From the NCBI RefSeq assembly GCF_019748715.1, contig NZ_JACLBZ010000005.1:93754-157753 (forward strand): DNA of 64,000 nucleotides, in the 5' to 3' direction. Of the stretch, positions 59,471-64,000 are shown one piece after another. Numbering within the stretch: the first letter of the stretch is position 1; the number at the start of each line of letters is the position of its first letter. The notes under the pieces are model-generated. The model searched no databases. It was not told where the DNA came from and was given only the letters and a program-made list of their open reading frames with translations. A program made the position numbers and the translations under genes. The stretch comes from Sporosarcina aquimarina (GTDB lineage Bacteria; Bacillota; Bacilli; Bacillales_A; Planococcaceae).

Positions 59471-60664
59471 TTATCCCTCAAATGGCCACTTTGGCAACAT
59501 GCGATTTAATTTTTTATCGCTGCGTTCGCCAAGGACATATTCCGCCTGCATGATTGTATGAATTTCCCGAGTGCCTTCATAAATAACCGGCGCTTTCGAA
59601 TTCCGCAAATAGCGAGCGACCGGATATTCATCCGAATAGCCATACGCACCGTGGATTTGGACTGCGTCATCTGCGGCTTGATTGGCAAAATCACATGCTT
59701 GCCATTTTGCGAGGGATGTTTCGCGCGTGTTTCGGATTCCTTTGTTCTTCAATTCGCCTGCACGATAGACGAGAAGACGGCTCATTTGGTAGCCGGCCTC
59801 CATCTTCGCAAGCATCTGCTGGACGAGTTGATGATCACCGATTTTCTTGCCGAATGTTACGCGGGTCTTCGAGTACTTGATGCTTGCTTCGAGACAAGCA
59901 CTCAATAAGCCGACAGCCCCTGCTGCTACAGTGAATCGGCCATTATCAAGAGCGGCCATCGCAATCTTGAAACCTTCTCCTTCTTCACCTACCAAATTCA
60001 TTGCAGGAATTCGAACATCTTCAAAAAATAGTTCGCCCGTATTTCCTGCACGGATTCCGTATTTCCCTTTAATTGCTTTCGATGAAAATCCCGGCATTGT
60101 CCGCTCGACAATGAAAGCGCTGATGCCATGGTGTTTTTTAGACTTATCAGTATAGGCAAAAACGAGGAAATGGTCTGCCGAATCACAGAGCGAAATCCAC
60201 GTTTTCTGTCCATTCAATACATAGTCGTCTCCATCACGAACCGCAGTTGTCTGAATCGCCGCCACATCTGATCCAGCACCTGGTTCCGTTAATCCGAACG
60301 CGCCGATTTTCTCACCTTCCGCCTGTGGAACTAAATATTTTTGTTTCTGTTCTTCCGTTCCCCATTGCATAAGTGTCATAGAATTTAAACCGATATGCAC
60401 GGAAACAGCTGTACGAAAAGCCGTATCACCGCGTTCCAGTTCCTCACATAAAATCGCCAAGGAATTATAGTCCATCCCGCTGCCGCCATATTTTTCGGGA
60501 ACACAAACACCCATAAATCCTAGGTCGGCAAGACGTTTCCAAATCGTCGGATCAAACCCACCCTGTGCATCCCATTTTGCGATATTCGGCATAATTTCAG
60601 CATCCACGAACTGCCTCGCTGTCTGCCTTAGCATTTTCTGTTCATCTGTAAATGTAAAGTCCAT
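59471..60664 (-). CDS. Acyl-CoA dehydrogenase
   Basis: A 397-residue FAD flavoenzyme that oxidises an acyl-CoA and passes electrons to ETF. Signatures: GAFGLTEPGAGSDVAAIQTTA, GQKTWISLCDSADHFLVFA, RVTFGKKIGDHQLVQQMLAKM, AVQIHGAYGYSDEYPVARYLRNSKAPVIYEGTREIHT with the catalytic Glu of YEGT. The ATG at 60664 is better spaced from AAGGAGG than the one at 60670. Downstream of lysine dehydrogenase and aldehyde dehydrogenase genes; glutaryl-CoA or a related acid from lysine breakdown is a plausible substrate, not proven. Confidence 0.9.
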   Translation of the reverse strand: MDFTFTDEQKMLRQTARQFVDAEIMPNIAKWDAQGGFDPTIWKRLADLGFMGVCVPEKYGGSGMDYNSLAILCEELERGDTAFRTAVSVHIGLNSMTLMQWGTEEQKQKYLVPQAEGEKIGAFGLTEPGAGSDVAAIQTTAVRDGDDYVLNGQKTWISLCDSADHFLVFAYTDKSKKHHGISAFIVERTMPGFSSKAIKGKYGIRAGNTGELFFEDVRIPAMNLVGEEGEGFKIAMAALDNGRFTVAAGAVGLLSACLEASIKYSKTRVTFGKKIGDHQLVQQMLAKMEAGYQMSRLLVYRAGELKNKGIRNTRETSLAKWQACDFANQAADDAVQIHGAYGYSDEYPVARYLRNSKAPVIYEGTREIHTIMQAEYVLGERSDKKLNRMLPKWPFEG

Positions 60665-60689
60665 CTTCATGTCCTCCTTTACAATGAAT

Positions 60690-61832
60690 CTAGTTTTCCT
60701 CGATGACTACTCCGCGCTTTTTCATTTCTTCAATGTATAATGCTCCCGGCACAATCTGCTCTGGCGGAAGGGCACCCCTTTTCGTGATGATGCCGTTTCC
60801 GATCATCTGCGCCACTACGGAAATTGTGTTGGCAGTCGCACGAGCCATTGCGGTTTCATTTGTTGATGAATCTTTTTCTGTGATCATATTGAACGTAATT
60901 GTTTTTGGTTGGCCATCCTTCGTTCCGCTCACGTGCACACGCAACAGTACGGCGTCCGACTTATCTCCAAGACGCAATTGCGGGGTCAGATGCGCCATCA
61001 TGACATCACGCACACGCAGCGGTCTGCCGTCCACTTGGATCGTGGATTCTCTTGATAGTAATCCAAGATCCACGAGCAACCTGGCCTTTTCCGCATGTCC
61101 CGGATAGCGGATTGTCTTGTATTCGAGCGTCTGCACGGCAGGAAATGACTCTAGTAAAGTGGATGTACCGCCAGACGTATGGAACGCTTCCATCATGCCA
61201 TAGCGATCGAATTCCAGTGCTTCCACTTCTGATAAAGAAGGTAATTCCTTAATACTGCCTTGCCGGATGACACGGGACGGATCGGTATAATGGTCGAATA
61301 ACCCTTCCAATGAAAATACGACATTGTAATCCAGCGGCGGTTTCGGATTCACAGGCACACCGCCTACATAAAGTTTAATCGTTTCCGTTTCATCAAGTTT
61401 CGAAGCGCCGTATCCTGTTAATATATTAATCATTCCCGGCGCCACGCCAAGATCTGGAATGAGCGTCACGCCTTTAGCGGCCGCTTGCTCATGAAGGGCC
61501 AGCACCTTCTCCGTCGCACCGCCGATATGTCCGCCAAGATCGACGACATGCACGTCACGTTCCACTGCACAGCGGGCCACTTTTTCATTGAATGTGTAAA
61601 ATAATGCATTGACCACAATGTCTCCGAGCCCGATGACATCGCTCAGCTGAACATCATTACGTGCATCAAGTAATAAAATATCGAGTTTGTCGGACATCAG
61701 TTGCTCCGCAAAGTCCTCTGCCTGCCGAATTGCCCGGTCCGCCAAATAGACTTTCTTCACTTCGTCCTGCTTTACTAAATCTCGTACGACTTCTTTACCC
61801 ATCAATCCTGCACCTAATACGACAACTTTCAT
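60690..61832 (-). CDS. Lysine 6-dehydrogenase-like saccharopine-dehydrogenase family enzyme
   Basis: A 380-residue NAD(P)-dependent enzyme of the saccharopine dehydrogenase family, close in layout to Geobacillus L-lysine 6-dehydrogenase. Rossmann start [20 protein letters not shown], then [56 protein letters not shown] and the C-terminal GGTSTLLES and [11 protein letters not shown]. It should oxidise lysine at the epsilon carbon to allysine/piperideine-6-carboxylate, which the aldehyde dehydrogenase upstream could process. 24 bases before it lies the ALDH stop. Confidence 0.85.
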   Translation of the reverse strand: MKVVVLGAGLMGKEVVRDLVKQDEVKKVYLADRAIRQAEDFAEQLMSDKLDILLLDARNDVQLSDVIGLGDIVVNALFYTFNEKVARCAVERDVHVVDLGGHIGGATEKVLALHEQAAAKGVTLIPDLGVAPGMINILTGYGASKLDETETIKLYVGGVPVNPKPPLDYNVVFSLEGLFDHYTDPSRVIRQGSIKELPSLSEVEALEFDRYGMMEAFHTSGGTSTLLESFPAVQTLEYKTIRYPGHAEKARLLVDLGLLSRESTIQVDGRPLRVRDVMMAHLTPQLRLGDKSDAVLLRVHVSGTKDGQPKTITFNMITEKDSSTNETAMARATANTISVVAQMIGNGIITKRGALPPEQIVPGALYIEEMKKRGVVIEEN

Positions 61833-61856
61833 CTGCTCATCCCTTCTCTCTGTAGT

Positions 61857-63332
61857 TCATTCCGTGTCGATTTGAGCACGCTGCAGCTTGCCGCTGTAGT
61901 CGATGTAAATACTCTTCCACTCCGTAAAGACGTCAAGCGCCGCTACGCCTGAATCACGATGGCCGTTTCCTGTCCCTTTCGTCCCGCCGAACGGCAAATG
62001 AATCTCCGCGCCTGTCGTTCCTGCGTTAATGTAAACAATTCCCGTATCTAGATCTCGTTGTGCTTGAAACACTTTATTGACGTCCTGAGAGAAAATTGAG
62101 CTTGATAATCCGTACGCAACGCTATTATTCACTTCAATTGCTTCATCCAAGCTACTGACTGCGATAAGAGAAACGACCGGACCGAAAATCTCTTCTTGTG
62201 CCAAAAGGCTATCCCACGCAACATCTGAAAATAACGTCGGTTCGAAATAATGTCCTTTGGCATATTCGCCTTCATTTAAAACTTTTCCGCCCGCCACTAA
62301 TTTTGCACCTTCCTGCTTGCCGATTTCGATGTAACTCTCGATTTTCTCCAGCGCTTTCACATTGATGACTGGGCCGACCTTCACCGATTCATCCAGTCCA
62401 TCTCCCATTGTCAACCCCTGCATGCTTTCAGCGAGGCGTTGCTGCAGTTCTTCTTTGACGTCTTCATGTACGATGACACGGCTGCATGCAGTACAGCGCT
62501 GGCCTGCTGTTCCGAATGCACTCCATAAAATCCCTTCGACAGCCAGATCCAGATCCGCATCATCCATGACAATGACCGCATTCTTGCCGCCCATTTCCAA
62601 TGAAACCTTCTTCAGATGGCGACCGCCGAGTTCCGCGACATGACGACCGGTTTCCGTTGAACCCGTGAAGGAAATAACCCGCACATCAGGATGTTCGATC
62701 ATCGCCGTTCCGACATCAGCTCCGGATCCGAAAACGATATTCGCTACACCATGCGGCAAACCGACTTCTTGAAAAATCAATGCCATCTCATATGCCATCA
62801 AAGGCGTCTCGGTTGCAGGCTTCCAAATGAATGCATTGCCGGCGACGATTGCCGGAAAGGACTTCCATGTGGCGATGGCGATCGGGAAATTCCAAGGCGT
62901 GATTAATCCGACTACACCGATCGGTGCGCGGACGCTCATGGCGAATTTATCCTGCAGTTCGGACGGGACTGTTTCCCCGAAGAGTCTGCGTCCCTCGCCT
63001 GCCATATAATAGGCCATGTCGATTCCTTCTTGGACTTCGCCACGCGCTTCCTCGATCACTTTGCCCATTTCTTTTGTCAGCACTTGTGCGAGATGTTCTT
63101 TTTTCTCTTTCATGATTCGACCGATTTCATAGAGGTAGTCTGCACGTTTCGGTGCCGGGACGAGCGCCCATTTCTTTTGTGCTTCCTTAGCAGCCGCTAC
63201 GGCTTTTTCCACGTCTCGCGCTGAGGATAACGGGACTTGTGCGAGTTCTTCTCCGTTTGCTGGGTTCAGTACAGCGGTGTAGTTAGCGGCTTCCTTTTGC
63301 CACACACCGTCCACATAGTTTGTCAGTTTCAT
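61857..63332 (-). CDS. Aldehyde dehydrogenase of the lysine-catabolic operon
   Basis: A 491-residue NAD(P)-dependent aldehyde dehydrogenase. Motifs: [47 protein letters not shown], catalytic Glu in [20 protein letters not shown], catalytic Cys in [16 protein letters not shown], and [13 protein letters not shown]. The [20 protein letters not shown] end is typical of 2-aminoadipic/allysine-type and ALDH7-like enzymes. First gene of an operon with lysine dehydrogenase; oxidation of allysine to aminoadipate is inferred. RBS AAGGAG. Confidence 0.9.
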   Translation of the reverse strand: MKLTNYVDGVWQKEAANYTAVLNPANGEELAQVPLSSARDVEKAVAAAKEAQKKWALVPAPKRADYLYEIGRIMKEKKEHLAQVLTKEMGKVIEEARGEVQEGIDMAYYMAGEGRRLFGETVPSELQDKFAMSVRAPIGVVGLITPWNFPIAIATWKSFPAIVAGNAFIWKPATETPLMAYEMALIFQEVGLPHGVANIVFGSGADVGTAMIEHPDVRVISFTGSTETGRHVAELGGRHLKKVSLEMGGKNAVIVMDDADLDLAVEGILWSAFGTAGQRCTACSRVIVHEDVKEELQQRLAESMQGLTMGDGLDESVKVGPVINVKALEKIESYIEIGKQEGAKLVAGGKVLNEGEYAKGHYFEPTLFSDVAWDSLLAQEEIFGPVVSLIAVSSLDEAIEVNNSVAYGLSSSIFSQDVNKVFQAQRDLDTGIVYINAGTTGAEIHLPFGGTKGTGNGHRDSGVAALDVFTEWKSIYIDYSGKLQRAQIDTE

Positions 63333-63507
63333 TCGTCTTGCTCCTTTCTAATTTGCGTGATTTTCGTTATTGTCCTTATATGAATTGTTCGACAATATAC
63401 TATCCTATTCCTTTAATGTGTAGGGTATTCCGAGCTTTTGTCCTCTTAATAATCTGGGGTGGCATGTTGTTTTCTGTTCCGAATCCTTGCTTGGGATAGC
63501 TTGGGTG
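63333..63507. other. Promoter region of the lysine-catabolic operon
   Basis: Holds the 13-bp dyad at 63384-63396 and AT-rich promoter-like sequence; no further gene. Confidence 0.4.
63384..63396. promoter_or_regulatory. Small dyad upstream of the ALDH gene
   Basis: ATTGT-TCG-ACAAT, perfect five-base half-sites, about 52 bases upstream of the ALDH start codon; a second GACAATA/TATTGTC relation spans 63369-63398. Possible operator of a lysine-responsive regulator not found in the window. Confidence 0.4.
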
Positions 63508-63556
63508 TAGTCATTGAACTCACTTCGGCGCTGGCGGCTTCGTTTAGTGAGCGCGG
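63508..63556 (+). repeat. Repeat A with internal deletion
   Basis: The head CACTTCGGCGCTGGCGG is joined directly to the tail CTTCGTTTAGTGAGCG; the hairpin centre is missing. Confidence 0.7.
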
Positions 63557-63637
63557 CCAATAGGCTATCTTTCTTTGCAAAAGCTAGTTTGGATTACTAT
63601 ATAAGATAGTAGCTTGGGCATCGAATCAAGAAATAGA

Positions 63638-63795
63638 GTGACGTCACTGAACTCACTTCGGCGCTGGCGGATGGCTCCCGCAATGAGCCAGTCAGGAAGA
63701 TCACCTGTCTGTCTCATTGCTCCGCCTACCGCTTGTAAGGCGCCTTCGTTTAGCGAGTGGAAGCAAAGGAGCTCATTCCCTACGCAAGCTAGCTT
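63638..63795 (+). repeat. Structured repeat A, full copy 3
   Basis: Complete unit with hairpin arms GCAATGAG/CTCATTGC and inner CAG-CAGG/CCTG-CTG pairing, plus an additional tail GGAGCTCATTCCCTACGCAAG shared with 63828-64000. Confidence 0.88.
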
Positions 63796-63827
63796 TGACA
63801 GAAAATGCATACTAGATATTTCTACTT

Positions 63828-64000
63828 TAAACACCACATCGATTACGTTGACCACACCAGCGTAGCCGCAACTGCGGGGTCGGCCGATGCCATGAGCCAG
63901 TCAGGAAGATCGCCTGTCTGTCTCATCGCTCCGCCTACCGCTTGTAAGGCGACTTCGTTTAGCGAGTGGAAGCAAAGGAGCTCATTCCCTACGCAAGCTA
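63828..64000 (+). repeat. Chimeric B/A repeat
   Basis: Starts as repeat B (CCAGCGTAGCCGCAACTGCGG, then GGTCGGCC) and switches, at CCATGAGCCAGTCAGG, to the second half of repeat A. From that switch to the end of the window it is nearly identical to 63687-63791. It may continue beyond the window. Confidence 0.87.

Noticed and set aside
63565..63855. 96-codon minus-strand frame upstream of ALDH
   Set aside because: Consists of repeat A sequence read in reverse; not conserved among copies.

Overview
The window looks like a chromosome segment from an endospore-forming, low-to-moderate GC Bacillota of the Bacillaceae/Planococcaceae type; Sporosarcina or a near relative is my guess from protein flavour and repeat content, not a proof. 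Sporulation and spore genes (rsfA, cwlJ, gerQ), bacillithiol (bshB2), LipL-type lipoylation, HemQ, a SigB-like promoter and a gene order matching the ywiB-argS ... pbpG-ywhD ... ywgA-ywfO ... pta ... gerQ-ywdK-ung part of Bacillus chromosomes all point that way.

Layout. 1-14.1 kb is conserved housekeeping DNA: argS (5' part), ywiB, pbpG, ywhD, a 4-OT tautomerase, ywgA, ywfO, rsfA, lipL, pta, hemQ, cwlJ-gerQ, ywdK, ywdI, a 58-residue Cys-rich gene, ung and a DUF4230 protein. 14.1-15.07 kb is a large composite inverted repeat. 15-28.5 kb carries yojF-bshB2, a P-loop protein with a decayed first P-loop, a YczE-type membrane protein, a YbaK deacylase, a CPA antiporter, a PseG-like protein, an ECF sigma factor, a CNNM/CBS protein, an M20 dipeptidase, a nitroreductase and an amidase. 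28.5-42 kb has a polar amino acid ABC operon, tRNA-Ala, a DUF2804 protein, a YusW lipoprotein, a heterodimeric ABC exporter, an EamA transporter, a PAS-GGDEF-EAL protein and a membrane-anchored beta-propeller protein. 42.7-54.9 kb has a TolB-propeller/amidohydrolase, yhgE with its TetR regulator, two ECF sigma/anti-sigma loci, and an XRE/membrane-protein pair. 55-64 kb has relic DNA (including a decayed aminotransferase copy), a Fur-boxed flavin reductase, the intact aminotransferase, a SigB-type SDR and a lysine-catabolic operon (aldehyde dehydrogenase, lysine dehydrogenase, acyl-CoA dehydrogenase).

The most unusual content is non-coding. (i) Three arrays of imperfect units with an exact 21-nt period (two DNA helical turns) lie between convergent genes at about 16.2, 23.4 and 59.3 kb. 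Two share the core TATGAGCG and the third uses the related core TTGGTGCG. (ii) A modular family of roughly 110-150 bp structured repeats (here called A and B) occurs at 6.1-6.8, 42.2-42.7 and 63.5-64.0 kb. It has truncated, internally deleted and chimeric copies, and its hairpin arms change in a compensatory way between copies. (iii) A third GC-rich repeat (C), about 125 bp and bounded by GTTGAT/ATCAAC, occurs at least eight times in several states of decay. No CRISPR array, complete insertion sequence, prophage or obvious defence locus was seen.
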